Source: Pirellulales bacterium (GTDB lineage Bacteria; Planctomycetota; Planctomycetia; Pirellulales; JAEUIK01). Taken from it: 64,000 bases of DNA. Positions 17,898-27,832 of this stretch are shown one piece after another. A program made the translations under genes and the position numbers. Below the pieces are notes generated by a model. The model was not told the origin of the DNA, did not search any database, and saw only the letters and a program-made list of their open reading frames with translations. Where the stretch lies: positions 62,001-126,000 of the forward strand of contig JAIESQ010000031.1 of assembly GCA_019745975.1 (NCBI GenBank), read 5' to 3'. The stretch's first letter is position 1, and each line of letters starts with the position of its first letter.

Positions 17898-18158
17898 AAC
17901 GGGGTTCTCCGACGAAAAAATGAGGGGAGTGATTCCTGAAGGCCGAACGGCCACGGACGTGAGCGCGGCGGACGATAAGAAAGGCTATCTCCCGAGTCAA
18001 GACCGGTTTTCACCGCCAACACTCGTCGTCCGAAAGCACGTTGGCGGGCGGGCATTGGTAGCTTGGGCGAGCGAAAGCAGCTATCTTCGAGACCTGTGCT
18101 CAAACGCCGACGCTAGCGGTAGCGAATCTTGACCCGCTTAACTGGAGTGTAGGACAAG

Positions 18159-21100
18159 ATGTGCGATCATCGTTCGACGCGGATTCGGCTGGCGCTGCGA
18201 CTGGCCGGCATAGGCGGAGCGTGCTTGTTCCTTCTGGCTCGACACAGCCCCGCGGATGAGCCGGCACCCGGTGGGACAACGCTTGCTGCACCCTCGATCG
18301 CGGCGGATCGCTTTTCGCTGCCCGAGGGCTTTGTGATTGAGGTGGTCGCCGCGCCGCCGCTCGTGCGGCATCCGTTGATGGGGGGCTTCGACGACCGCGG
18401 ACGGCTTTACCTGGCGGAAAGCGCCGGGCTCGATCTCAAGTCGCAGGAGTTGCTCGAAAAGAAGCCGAACTTCGTCCGCCGACTTGAAGACAGCAACGGC
18501 GATGGCACGTTCGACCGCTCGACGATTTTCGCCGACGCGATGGTGATGCCGCAGGGGGCGGTGTGGCACCGCGGCGCGCTGTACGTCTGCAGTCCGCCGC
18601 ACGTCTGGCGACTGATCGACACCGATGACGACGGCGTGGCCGACCAGCGCGACGCGCTCGTGGGCAAGTTCGGCTTTATCGGCAACGCGGCCGATATTCA
18701 CGGCTGCTTTGTTGCTCCCAATGGGCGGCTCTATTGGTGCGACGGGCGGCACGGGCATCAGTTCATCGACGCCGAAGGTAACGTGCAGAGCAAAGGACAG
18801 GCGGCGCGGATCTTCTCGTGCCAGTTGGACGGCAGCGACATCCAGGCGCATTGCGGCGGCGGCATGGATAACCCCGTCGAGCTCGATTTTTCGCTGGCCG
18901 GCGACGTGCTCGGAACGGTGAACCTGCTGTTTCAGAAGCGCGGCGATTGCCTGGTGCACTGGCTGCACGGCGGCGCCTACCCGCGCTACGATCAGCCGAC
19001 CTATGTCGCCGAGTTTCACCGCACGGGGGACTTGCTCGGGCCCGTGATCGACTTGGGGCACGTCGCGGTCTCCGGTACGCTGCGCTACCGCGGCCAATCG
19101 CTCGGCGACGAGTTCCGCGACAATTACTTTGTCTGCGAGTTCAACACGCATAAGCTCGTTCGCGTTGAGCTGGCGCGCGAGGGGTCGACGTTTCGTGCCA
19201 CGGCGCACGAGTTCTTAACCTGCCACGATCCCGACTTTCATCCCACCGACGTCGTGGAGGACGCCGACGGCAGTTTGCTGTTGATCGATACGGGGGGTTG
19301 GTTCCGCAGCGGTTGCCCGACCTCGCAGATCGCGAAGCCGCAAATCGCGGGGGCCATTTACCGGATTCGCCGCCAAGTTGCACCGCCGATGGCCGATCCA
19401 CGCGGGCTGCGGATCGATTGGCAGCGGATGGCCGCCCGCGACCTGGTTCGGCTCCTAGACGACGCGCGTCCGGCAGTGCGCGAGCGCGCGATCGATACTG
19501 TGGCGACGCGTACTTCGACGGCGGCCGATGAAGCAATTGCCGCACTGGCTGACGCACTGGCCGACCGAGAGTCTCCCATGCGTCGGGCGAATGCGGTGTG
19601 GGCCTTGACGCGGATCGGCACGGCTGCCGCTCAGACTGCGATTCGCGCGGCTTTGGCCGATACCGATGCGATCGTGCGACAGGCCGCGGCCTCGAGTGCC
19701 GCGGCGACGCGCGATTCCCAGGCGAGCTCCACGCTTGTCGCCATGTTGACGAGCGACGACGACCTCGCCGTGCGGCGAGAAGCGGCCACGACGCTTGGCA
19801 GACTGCATGAGGCGGCGGCCGTGCCGGGCTTGCTCGCCAACTTGCGCGCCGGCGGCTACGACCGCGCCTTGGAGCACGCGCTCATCTACGCATTGATCGA
19901 GATCGCCGATCGCGGGCAGACGCTGCCGGGCTTGAACGATCCGCTGCCCCAGGTGCGTCGCGCGGCGCTGGTGGCGCTCGATCAAATGGAAGGTGGATTG
20001 CTATCGCAGGGTCTCGTGGCGCCGCTGTTGGACAGCGACGATCCCGCGCTTGTGCAAGCGGCACTCGAGGTTATCAGCAAACATCCGACTTGGTCCGGCG
20101 AGTTGACAGCCAATCTGCGGACGTCGCTCGCGGCCGACCTGCCCGCGGAAAAGCTAGCGGGCATTCGCGGCGTACTGCTGTCGTTCTGTCGGGAGAAATC
20201 GATACAGGAACTGATCGCCGAAGTGGTCGGCAAGCGTGAAGCGGCAGCCGCCGCGCGCGTGCTGCTGTTGGAAGTCATTGCGCGAAGCGGCATCGCGCCG
20301 TGGCCGACGGAATGGGTGAATGCAGTCCGCGCGGCGCTCGCCGATACGGATGGAGCGGTGTTGGCTCAGGCGATTGTCGCCGCGGGTGGCAGCAGTGATC
20401 CCACTCTAGGGGCTGACCTGCGAGCACTTGCCAACGACGCATCTCGCGGGCATGCGCTGCGCGTGGCGGCGGCTGCGAGCCTGGCGGCCAGCGGTCAATC
20501 GCTCGACGCAGCGCAGTTCGACTTGCTTTCGGGGCAACTGAACGAGGCGATACCGCCGATCGAGCGACTCGCCGCGGCCGAAGGGTTCTCGCGCGCCGAT
20601 TTGCCCGCCGCGCAACTCGCGGCGCTGGTCGAGTACGTTCGATCGGCAGGACCATTGGAGTTGCCAGCGCTGATCCGCTCGTTCGAGCGCGGCACCGATC
20701 GCGAGCTGGGGATGCGTTTGTTCGGGGCGCTGGCCAAGTCCCCAGGTTTGGCGGCACTTTCACCGGCGCGGCTGGTGGAGATCGCCAACTCGTATCCGAC
20801 CGAAGTACAAAGCACGGCGCAAGCGCTGGCAGCGCAGCAGAACGCGTCGCGCGCGGAACAACTCACCCAGCTCGACGGACGCGCGAAAAGCCTCGCGGCT
20901 GGCGATGCGGCGCGCGGCCACGCGCTCTTCTTGAGCACGCGCGTCGGCTGCTCGGGTTGCCACCGCGTGGGGAGCGACGGCGCGCAGGTTGGTCCCGACC
21001 TGTCGAAGATCGGTTCGATCCGCACGCGTCGCGATCTCTTGGAATCGATCTTGCTGCCGAACTTGTCGTTGGCCCGCGGCTATGAGAGCTTCACTGTCGT

Positions 21101-21317
21101 TACCACCGGCGGACTTACCTACACGGGCCTGATCACGCGACAAACCGCGGAGGCCATCTGGCTGCGCACGCCGGAGCGCGCCGAAGTGCGGATCGCGCGC
21201 GATGAAGTCGCCGAGCTGGCCCCCAGCCCACAGTCGATCATGCCCGAGGGGTTGGGTCGGGTGCTCACCGACGAGCAGTTGAGTGATCTGCTGGCATGGC
21301 TGGAGGCGTTAAAGTAA
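18159..21317 (+). CDS. PVC-type membrane-bound dehydrogenase / HEAT-repeat / c-type heme fusion
   Basis: This 1052-residue exported protein has three parts. First is an N-terminal beta-propeller dehydrogenase-like domain (about 45-410; FSLPEGFVIEVVA, DSNGDGTFDRST, a Ca-binding-like DTDDDGVAD). A long Ala/Leu/Asp-rich HEAT-repeat array fills about 420-870. The C-terminal cytochrome c-like domain has the heme site CSGCH at 931-935 and a likely distal Met near 1028 (IMPEGLG). The layout is typical of the very numerous planctomycete heme-binding proteins, thought to oxidise sugars or alcohols in the periplasm. The substrate is unknown. It stands alone on its strand. Confidence 0.9.
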   Translation: MCDHRSTRIRLALRLAGIGGACLFLLARHSPADEPAPGGTTLAAPSIAADRFSLPEGFVIEVVAAPPLVRHPLMGGFDDRGRLYLAESAGLDLKSQELLEKKPNFVRRLEDSNGDGTFDRSTIFADAMVMPQGAVWHRGALYVCSPPHVWRLIDTDDDGVADQRDALVGKFGFIGNAADIHGCFVAPNGRLYWCDGRHGHQFIDAEGNVQSKGQAARIFSCQLDGSDIQAHCGGGMDNPVELDFSLAGDVLGTVNLLFQKRGDCLVHWLHGGAYPRYDQPTYVAEFHRTGDLLGPVIDLGHVAVSGTLRYRGQSLGDEFRDNYFVCEFNTHKLVRVELAREGSTFRATAHEFLTCHDPDFHPTDVVEDADGSLLLIDTGGWFRSGCPTSQIAKPQIAGAIYRIRRQVAPPMADPRGLRIDWQRMAARDLVRLLDDARPAVRERAIDTVATRTSTAADEAIAALADALADRESPMRRANAVWALTRIGTAAAQTAIRAALADTDAIVRQAAASSAAATRDSQASSTLVAMLTSDDDLAVRREAATTLGRLHEAAAVPGLLANLRAGGYDRALEHALIYALIEIADRGQTLPGLNDPLPQVRRAALVALDQMEGGLLSQGLVAPLLDSDDPALVQAALEVISKHPTWSGELTANLRTSLAADLPAEKLAGIRGVLLSFCREKSIQELIAEVVGKREAAAAARVLLLEVIARSGIAPWPTEWVNAVRAALADTDGAVLAQAIVAAGGSSDPTLGADLRALANDASRGHALRVAAAASLAASGQSLDAAQFDLLSGQLNEAIPPIERLAAAEGFSRADLPAAQLAALVEYVRSAGPLELPALIRSFERGTDRELGMRLFGALAKSPGLAALSPARLVEIANSYPTEVQSTAQALAAQQNASRAEQLTQLDGRAKSLAAGDAARGHALFLSTRVGCSGCHRVGSDGAQVGPDLSKIGSIRTRRDLLESILLPNLSLARGYESFTVVTTGGLTYTGLITRQTAEAIWLRTPERAEVRIARDEVAELAPSPQSIMPEGLGRVLTDEQLSDLLAWLEALK

Positions 21318-21318
21318 C

Positions 21319-23088
21319 TCAACGACGGACGGGATCGTCGCCGTCGCGTGGAGTGTCGTCGGCTGGCTTCTCCGCAGCAGGCTTGTCGTCGGCCGGCGCG
21401 TCGTCCTGCGGCGCGTCCGCCGGTTTCTCATCGCTTGCCGGCACTTCAGTTGTCGGCTGCTCGGGCGCGGGGGGCGGCAACGTTTCGCGCCAAGGTTTGC
21501 CTTCCTGGTAACTCTCGAGCTCTTTGGATAGCGCCTCGCGATTGCGTTCTTCGCCCAGCTCCACGGCCTTGGTCGACCAATCGATCGCGGTCTTGAAGTC
21601 TCCTGTTTCGGCGTAGCCGGCGGCGAGCGTGCTGAGAATGTGGGCCTGCTTGAAATCGGTAACTTTGCAGGCGGCCGTGGCCAGTTCGATCGCCCGTTTG
21701 CCATCGCGCAGACTATCCTCAGGTGAGGTGGCCAGGAGCCAGGCCAGATTGTTGAGGATCGCGCTGCTCTCTGGCGCTAACTTGAGCGCTTGCTCATAGT
21801 CGGCGATGGCCTCGACCTGCTCTCCCAAGGCCAGATGCGCGTCGGCCCGCCCTTGCCAGGCGGTGACGTTCTTTTCGTCGAGCTTGAGCACGTGCGAATA
21901 GTCGGCAATTGCCGAGGCTGGCAGCTTGCTGGCCAGTTCGAGCATGGCGACTTGCAGTCGCAACTCGACGTCATCGGGCTCGATTTCGGCGGCCAACTTA
22001 AGGTCTTCGAGTGCGCCGGCCAGCCGCCCCAGTTCGGCGCGCATCACCCCGCGCAGCCGCAAAGCGGGCGCGAAATCGGCACGCTGCTCCAGAATCCGCT
22101 CGACATCCTCCATCGCACGTTCGTTCTGCCCCGCTTGCCAGCGGGCCGTCGCGCGCAAGAGCAGGGCCACGGGATTGCCCGGCGCCAGCACCAACACACG
22201 ATCGAGGTCCTCACTGGCGGCAGCCGCCTCGTTGCGCTGCAAAAGCAGACGGGCGCGCTGCACATACGCCTGCGCGGCGCGCGGGTTTTGTTCGATCGCC
22301 TTGTCGAGCGTCTTGAGGGCGTCGTCGATCTTGTTCTGGTCGACCAGAATGGCCGAGAGCAGGATCAACGTCTCAGCCGATTCAGGATCGAGCTCGAGGG
22401 CTTTTTCGAGGTCGGCGCGGGCTTCGTCCAGGCGCTTCATCTCGTAAAGCAATTCGCCGCGGGCGCGTAGCGCGTCGACTTCGTCGGGCACGGCTTCGAG
22501 CGCGGCAGAGTAGTCGGCGAGGCGATCCTCGGGCTTTTCGGCCAGCGAGCCACGGACCGTCAGGGCCTTGGCGCGGAGCGCCGCTTCAATCTTCTCCGAC
22601 TTGAGGAGTTTCTCGAGGGCGTCGATGGCTTTCTGGCGGTCTCCGCCGGGAAAGGCGTGCAAGCGCGCGACCAGGTACCATTGCTCGACCTGCTCGCCGT
22701 CGAGCTCGAGCGCATGTTCGAGATCTTCGAGTGCCAACTCCCGCAAACGAATGATCTGCTCGATGGTGCGGTCGCCGCCAGCTTCCTCGCCAAAGATTGC
22801 TTCGGCGTAGGCGGTGCCGCGCTGGAACAAGGCGGATGCCAGCAACTTGTGGGCGAAGTCCTTGTTTTCGTCGTTGAGGCCCAGCTCCAGTGCCCGGTTG
22901 CAATGGTCGATGACTTCGGCCAGGTCGCTGATCGACTCGGCATTCAACTTGGCCTCGACGGCGGCGTCGAGTTCTTCCTGGCCGGGCTCATCGCCGGCAT
23001 AGGCCGGCGCGGCGCCCATCACGGCGATGGCCAGGGTTACGACCCAGCGAAACGACGGGCGACGAGTGTCGCGGCCAAAGGCAGGCAT
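21319..23088 (-). CDS. Exported protein of many tetratricopeptide repeats
   Basis: A 589-residue protein with a twin-basic signal peptide region (DTRRPSFRWVVTLAIAVMGAAPAYA). It is followed by at least ten TPR units running almost to the end and a Pro/Ala/Asp-rich disordered tail (about the last 60 residues). The ATG at 23088 was chosen for its upstream AGGAG at 7-nt spacing; the frame continues to 23103. It ends one base past the stop of the convergent cytochrome gene, so the two genes share a terminator region. It probably acts as a periplasmic scaffold. Confidence 0.85.
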   Translation of the reverse strand: MPAFGRDTRRPSFRWVVTLAIAVMGAAPAYAGDEPGQEELDAAVEAKLNAESISDLAEVIDHCNRALELGLNDENKDFAHKLLASALFQRGTAYAEAIFGEEAGGDRTIEQIIRLRELALEDLEHALELDGEQVEQWYLVARLHAFPGGDRQKAIDALEKLLKSEKIEAALRAKALTVRGSLAEKPEDRLADYSAALEAVPDEVDALRARGELLYEMKRLDEARADLEKALELDPESAETLILLSAILVDQNKIDDALKTLDKAIEQNPRAAQAYVQRARLLLQRNEAAAASEDLDRVLVLAPGNPVALLLRATARWQAGQNERAMEDVERILEQRADFAPALRLRGVMRAELGRLAGALEDLKLAAEIEPDDVELRLQVAMLELASKLPASAIADYSHVLKLDEKNVTAWQGRADAHLALGEQVEAIADYEQALKLAPESSAILNNLAWLLATSPEDSLRDGKRAIELATAACKVTDFKQAHILSTLAAGYAETGDFKTAIDWSTKAVELGEERNREALSKELESYQEGKPWRETLPPPAPEQPTTEVPASDEKPADAPQDDAPADDKPAAEKPADDTPRDGDDPVRR

Positions 23089-23246
23089 TGCACTACTCCT
23101 CAAATCGCTGCGGAACCAGCGCCTTGCGGTGTCGCAGAGGGGGCTGCCGCGTGGCGGATTAAGTCCGACTCACGAAGTTCGGGCGCTCAGATTATGGCGC
23201 AATCGGGCGATTGGGGAAATGCGAGTACGCGGCGGCGGCCCCTCGA

Positions 23247-24233
23247 TTACAGCGGAGCGGGGAGATCGCGGCGGCAGAATATCACCGCTCCGGCGACATA
23301 GGCCACCAGCCCCAGGCCCAGCAGAACGGCGTTGTACTGGGCCAGCAATTGCCAGGCCGCGTCCGGCTCGCGCAGGTATTCGGCGATCAGCCCCTGCGGT
23401 TCGTAAGCGCCGAAGAACGTGGTGTATTCCAGCCAGTTCAGTCTTTTGACGGTGCGCCCCATGACGTTGACCATCAGTTGAATCACGTAAAAGCCGCCGA
23501 CCAACCCGATCGTACGCCAGCGATAGCGGTCGCAGGCCGAAGCCAAAGCGGCGACGCCACCGAGAAAAACCGTCATGCCAAACAGATTGAACGCCGCTGG
23601 CACAAACGGCATGGCGGCGACCGGCTCCTCCAATGTCACCAACGACAAGCCGCATAATGTGCCCGAGAGGGCCGACATGGCAATCAGCGCTGCGCCGATC
23701 GAGGTGACCAGCGACTGCGTGAGAAAGATGCTCAACCTCCGCACGGGCTGCGAGACGAGCAGTTCCATTGAGCCGCGGTTGATCTCGCCGCTGACAACAT
23801 CGGAGCCACGGGCGATTGCCCACACCGCCGAGGTGACCAGCACGATCGGATCGACGTAGGCCAGGCCGATACGGCCGGCGACCGTGGCCAGTTCGTTGAC
23901 GGGTACGCCCGAGAGACTCTGCAGGCCGGGGGGTAGGGTCTTCACAAAGCTGGCCAGGGCGCCGAGCTTCACCATGCTGGTGATCCAGACGAAGATCCAC
24001 TGAAACGCGAACATCAGGAGCATGCAGCAGACCAAGAGCAGTCGCGCTTCGATCCAAGCTTTGCGCCATAAGGCAGCGTTCAAGAGCCGCGGCGAGAAGT
24101 GAATCGGCCGTTCAACCGTTGACTGATTCGCCGGCCCACCTGTCGGCGACGGTTGGCCACCGCGCGCCGGGCGCGCCGACGCGGCGCCGGGCCGATCGAC
24201 CGGCAACGTTCGAGAAGCCACCGTGCCGCTCAT
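23247..24233 (-). CDS. ABC-2 type transporter permease
   Basis: A 328-residue integral membrane protein. A Pro/Gly-rich N-terminal extension of about 45 residues precedes six hydrophobic helices, among them LLLVCCMLLMFAFQWIFVW and the C-terminal AVLLGLGLVAYVAGAVIFC. Segments such as EINRGSMELLVSQPVRR match ABC-2 permeases. Its start overlaps the stop of the upstream ATPase gene (ATGA), so the two form one exporter. The first part may be poorly conserved, and the real start could be further in. Confidence 0.85.
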   Translation of the reverse strand: MSGTVASRTLPVDRPGAASARPARGGQPSPTGGPANQSTVERPIHFSPRLLNAALWRKAWIEARLLLVCCMLLMFAFQWIFVWITSMVKLGALASFVKTLPPGLQSLSGVPVNELATVAGRIGLAYVDPIVLVTSAVWAIARGSDVVSGEINRGSMELLVSQPVRRLSIFLTQSLVTSIGAALIAMSALSGTLCGLSLVTLEEPVAAMPFVPAAFNLFGMTVFLGGVAALASACDRYRWRTIGLVGGFYVIQLMVNVMGRTVKRLNWLEYTTFFGAYEPQGLIAEYLREPDAAWQLLAQYNAVLLGLGLVAYVAGAVIFCRRDLPAPL

Positions 24234-25126
24234 GCACTCTCCGCGCTATGGAAACGTTCGTACAGGGCCTGCAAGCCGACAGGCTCGACGCGCACCTCGC
24301 GGATCGGCAGTTCGGCCAGCCAGCCCAGCAGGGGGGAAAGTTCGCCAGGCGTTTCGATCTTCAATTCTCTGTCGTCATTGACGTGAATCTGCAACTCGGC
24401 CGCCAGCTCGGGTGGAATCGCAGGCAGCGGCCCGGTCAGCTCCGCCCGAATGCGGTGTTGACGATGCAACTGGCTCATCACCTGCGTGTGCACCAGTTCG
24501 CCACTGCGCAAGATCACCACCCGATCGCACGATTGTTCGATCTCCGACAGCACGTGCGACGAAAAAAGGACGGTCCGTCCGGCATCGCGCGCTTCGCGCA
24601 CCATATCTAATACCTCGCCGCGCATCGTCGGGTCGAGGTTCGCGGTGGGCTCGTCGAGAATCACCAGCGGTGTTTGACCTGACAAACAGGCGCACAAGGC
24701 CAGCTTTTGCCGCATGCCTGTCGAGAAGTAAGCCACTTGCCGGGTGATGTCGAGGTCGAGCCGCTCGGCCAGCGCCAGCGCGCTGCCGAAGTCGCCGCCG
24801 GGGCGCACGCGGCTGAAAAACTCCAGCACTTCGCGACCGCGCATTTGGCGAAACAGCCGCGCTTCGGCCGGCAGGTACGCCGCGCGGGCGTGCACCGCCA
24901 CGCTCTGGCGATAGCAATCCAGCCCGTCGATCAAGGCATAGCCGGCCGTCGGCTTCAAGAAGCCCATCAGCAGCCGGATCAACGTCGTCTTGCCGGAGCC
25001 GTTGGGACCCAGCAATCCGAAGACTTCGCCGCGACGCACCTCGAGCGTGCAGTTGCGCAGCGCGACGAGCGTGTCGTACTGCTTGGTCAGGCTGTGAGTC
25101 TCGATGACAGGCGCCGCTTGGATCAA
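24230..25126 (-). CDS. ABC transporter ATP-binding protein
   Basis: A 298-residue ABC ATPase with Walker A GPNGSGKTT at 40-48. The signature region FSTGMRQKLALCACLSGQ has the usual LSGGQ helix modified to STGMRQK, as in ABC-2 exporters. Walker B is LVILDEPTANLDP, and the switch His lies in LFSSHVLSE. The C-terminal 80 residues form the extra domain found in drug and lantibiotic exporters. It pairs with the permease downstream (4-bp overlap). The cargo is unknown. Confidence 0.92.
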   Translation of the reverse strand: MIQAAPVIETHSLTKQYDTLVALRNCTLEVRRGEVFGLLGPNGSGKTTLIRLLMGFLKPTAGYALIDGLDCYRQSVAVHARAAYLPAEARLFRQMRGREVLEFFSRVRPGGDFGSALALAERLDLDITRQVAYFSTGMRQKLALCACLSGQTPLVILDEPTANLDPTMRGEVLDMVREARDAGRTVLFSSHVLSEIEQSCDRVVILRSGELVHTQVMSQLHRQHRIRAELTGPLPAIPPELAAELQIHVNDDRELKIETPGELSPLLGWLAELPIREVRVEPVGLQALYERFHSAESA

Positions 25127-25208
25127 CGTAACGATTCCTGAAAGTACACTCCGGTCTTTCGGAGGCGCCGGTCGGCGTTCGCGCTGCCGGCACGTTGCGT
25201 CGCGGCGC

Positions 25209-26024
25209 CTACCCTGGCGCTACGCTGGCCCGCATCTTTTCGAGCCCCGTGCGGGCCACGACGAGCGGATCTTGCTTCCAATAGTCGCGATTGAATAGTT
25301 CGAGCGACAGCGCGCCGGTGAACGACTTTTCGCGCAGCGTATCGGCCAGGGCGTGCAAATCGAGGATGCCGTCGCCGGGATAAACGCGGTCGGCGTCGGT
25401 TTGCTGCTCGCGTGTCGGCTCGCGCGGCGCGTCGTTCCAATGAAAGCACGAAATGTGATCGACCGGGATGTCGTCGAGCACTTTGAAGTCGGAGCCGCCG
25501 CGGAACATGTGCCACACGTCCGGCGTGATCGTGCCGGCCGGATTGCCGACCGAACCGCAGATGGCCCAGGCGCGCTCGAGCGTGTTGATCCCTTTGACAA
25601 AACCAAGAAACTCGAGGGACGCGGGTACGCCGCGATCGATGCTGATGTCGAGAATCTGGCCGTAGCGCTCCACGGCGAGTGCTTGTGGCACGTCGTCGCC
25701 TGGGGGCCCCGCCACGATGCGCTCGACACCTAGCTCGCGGGCCAGGTCGAGCCGACGCTTGGCGGCGTCGACCGCCGCGGCGAATTTCGCTTCGTCGGCG
25801 GTGCACCAGTCGCGGAGCGAAATCATGCTCGGACGCGCGAGCCCGGCGTCGTCGAGCGCGGTGCGCACTTCGGCGACCTTGTGCCCTTCGGCGAGATACC
25901 CCTCGACATCGTTGATCCACAGCTCGATGCCCGAGTAGCCGGCCTCGCCGGCGATGCGGATCTTGTCGAGCAAGCTGGCCGGCTGAATCGTGCTGGTGTT
26001 CAGGCAGAAGCTGAAATCGGGCAT
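25209..26024 (-). CDS. Sugar phosphate isomerase/epimerase-like TIM-barrel protein
   Basis: A 271-residue protein of the xylose-isomerase-like AP-endonuclease-2 superfamily. It opens with FSFCLNTSTIQ, contains GYSGIELWINDVEGYL (metal-ligand Glu region), and ends with the typical SFTGALSLELFNRDYW. The metal-binding residues Glu and His lie in GFVKGINT and VDHISCFHWND. Members isomerise or epimerise sugars or act on inositol and related compounds. The start at 26024 gives the usual length; a frame to 26117 begins with an unrelated basic stretch. Confidence 0.82.
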   Translation of the reverse strand: MPDFSFCLNTSTIQPASLLDKIRIAGEAGYSGIELWINDVEGYLAEGHKVAEVRTALDDAGLARPSMISLRDWCTADEAKFAAAVDAAKRRLDLARELGVERIVAGPPGDDVPQALAVERYGQILDISIDRGVPASLEFLGFVKGINTLERAWAICGSVGNPAGTITPDVWHMFRGGSDFKVLDDIPVDHISCFHWNDAPREPTREQQTDADRVYPGDGILDLHALADTLREKSFTGALSLELFNRDYWKQDPLVVARTGLEKMRASVAPG

Positions 26025-26172
26025 GGCGAGCTGGCTGGTGGGAGGGCGGCAACGGAATGAAGGTGGGGCGGTCGCGGCCGCAGTGCTTGCAAAGTCGCAA
26101 TCGCGCGAGCGTGCCAATCATTCTCGATCAGCCGCCGCGAGTTGGCAAGCGCCACAAAACAGCGCAGTTTCG

Positions 26173-27402
26173 CTAGCGTTCGTCGCCGCGACGTGGGTCC
26201 GCCCAAAGAATGCATGCGCGGGCCAGAATCTTGGCGCCGATCGCTAACGCCCGCTCGTCGAGGTCGAACGTGGGGGTGTGCAGCGCCGAGTTGCCAGCGG
26301 TCGGCGATGCGCATCCCAACCGAAACATGCTTCCGGGGACAGCGTCGAGATACGCGGCGAAATCCTCGCTCCCCATGCTGGGGCGTGGAATCTCGGCTAC
26401 GTTCTGGGCACCGAGCAAATCCACGGCGGCCAGCCGTGTGAGATTCGTGAGCTGGGCATCGTTGAGGACCGATTCGATCCCCTCGTCGCGCGCGACGACA
26501 ATCTCGGTTCCGGTGGCGGCAGCGATGGCGGCGGCAATGCGCTGGATCTGTTCGAGCGCATGCTGGCGAACCTGGTGGTCGAGCGTTCGCAAGGTGCCGC
26601 GGAGCAAGGCCCGCTCGGGGATGACGTTGGCCGCATCGCCGGCGACGATCTGCCCGAACGACAAGACCACAGGGTCTTGGCTATCGACGCCGCGCGGGAC
26701 CGCTTGATACAAGCTCGACACGAGCTGTACCAAGGCGGCGATCGGATCGCGCGTTTGATGCGGACGGGCGGCGTGGCCTCCGCGCCCGGTGATCGTCACG
26801 CGCAGTGAATCGCAATTGGCGGTGAACGTGCCCACGCGGACGCCGACCGTGCCGACCGCGCGGCTCGGGTCCATGTGCAGCGAGAAGATGCCGGCGACTC
26901 CATTCAAAAAACCTGCTGCGACCATTTCGCGAGCGCCCGTCAGCGATTCCTCGGCCGGCTGAAAGATCGCCCGCCAGGGAACAGGCCAGGGGAGCGCCCC
27001 TTGCTGGCCCAGTGCGTGCAGTGCCAGTGCAGCTCCCAACACAGTGGCCGAGTGACCGTCGTGTCCGCAGGCGTGCATAAGTCCTGGGTGGCGGCTGCCG
27101 TATTCGCGTCCGGCGACTTCCTGAATCGGCAGGGCGTCAATATCGCCCCGCAGCGCGATACGCGGCGCGCTTGCAGCGTCGGGCGCATCGACGACGAGAC
27201 CACGATCGCCGGGGCCAAGCCGGGCAGTTAGACCGGCGGTACTAAGCTGCGCGGCGAGGTGCCGCGTCGTTTCGGTCTCGAAGCCGCTTGGTTCTGGGTG
27301 CGCGTGCAGATGCCTGCGGACGGCGATCAACCGCGCGGCGAGACCGTCGACCGCGGCGTCGAGTGCCTGCTGCCAGGGAGCGGAAGTTGAAACGGCGTTC
27401 AT
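26173..27402 (-). CDS. M20-family amidohydrolase / metallopeptidase
   Basis: A 409-residue M20D-type amidohydrolase. The metal-binding motif is HACGHDGHSA and the substrate-dimerisation lid contains GRGGHAARPHQTRDP. Catalytic Glu residues are in PAEESLTGA, and the C-terminal metal ligand His is in NSALHTPTFD. Such enzymes hydrolyse N-acyl amino acids, hippurate or auxin-like conjugates. The start at 27402 places the first conserved block (RRHLHAHPEPSGFE) near residue 25, as in homologues; the frame extends much further upstream without similarity. Confidence 0.9.
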   Translation of the reverse strand: MNAVSTSAPWQQALDAAVDGLAARLIAVRRHLHAHPEPSGFETETTRHLAAQLSTAGLTARLGPGDRGLVVDAPDAASAPRIALRGDIDALPIQEVAGREYGSRHPGLMHACGHDGHSATVLGAALALHALGQQGALPWPVPWRAIFQPAEESLTGAREMVAAGFLNGVAGIFSLHMDPSRAVGTVGVRVGTFTANCDSLRVTITGRGGHAARPHQTRDPIAALVQLVSSLYQAVPRGVDSQDPVVLSFGQIVAGDAANVIPERALLRGTLRTLDHQVRQHALEQIQRIAAAIAAATGTEIVVARDEGIESVLNDAQLTNLTRLAAVDLLGAQNVAEIPRPSMGSEDFAAYLDAVPGSMFRLGCASPTAGNSALHTPTFDLDERALAIGAKILARACILWADPRRGDER

Positions 27403-27446
27403 CGGCGGTGGTTGTATCGGTCGCCGCTGCATTTCGCGGCCCGGTA

Positions 27447-27743
27447 CTAAGGGTAGTTGTCGCGATCGGTTGGAAGCCTGTCGCGGCGGGAGTCGGCTTG
27501 AGCGTATTGCTCGTCGGCGTCGGCTTCGTCGCGAAGGCTCTGCGACAGCCAGCGTCCCCAGACAACGTAATGCAACGCGGCGACGCCGAACAGGATAGCG
27601 ATCGCCGCCATGACGTTGGCGAAGAAGCCGATCGTCAGCACAATCAGGACCGCGCCCACAAACAGGGCCAAGAGCGCCGCCAGAATGATTGACAGTGCCG
27701 AACTGCGTGGCACGCGTGCTTCCGGCGGTGGCGGTCGATCCAT
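27447..27743 (-). CDS. Small hypothetical membrane protein
   Basis: A 98-residue protein with a Pro-rich cytoplasmic N-terminus, two closely spaced hydrophobic helices (SALSIILAALLALFVGAVLI and MAAIAILFGVAALHYVVWG) and a charged tail rich in Asp and Arg. AGGAG lies 9 nt upstream of the ATG. It sits between the M20 gene and the DedA gene on the same strand, possibly in one transcript. No family was recognised. Confidence 0.65.
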   Translation of the reverse strand: MDRPPPPEARVPRSSALSIILAALLALFVGAVLIVLTIGFFANVMAAIAILFGVAALHYVVWGRWLSQSLRDEADADEQYAQADSRRDRLPTDRDNYP

Positions 27744-27832
27744 GCTCGCTCGCTCCTGGCGCTTCGCGGGGGCCTGCGAACGACGTCGGCCGCGCGCGGC
27801 CCGTCGTCAGATTGGTATTATAGCCGAGCTCA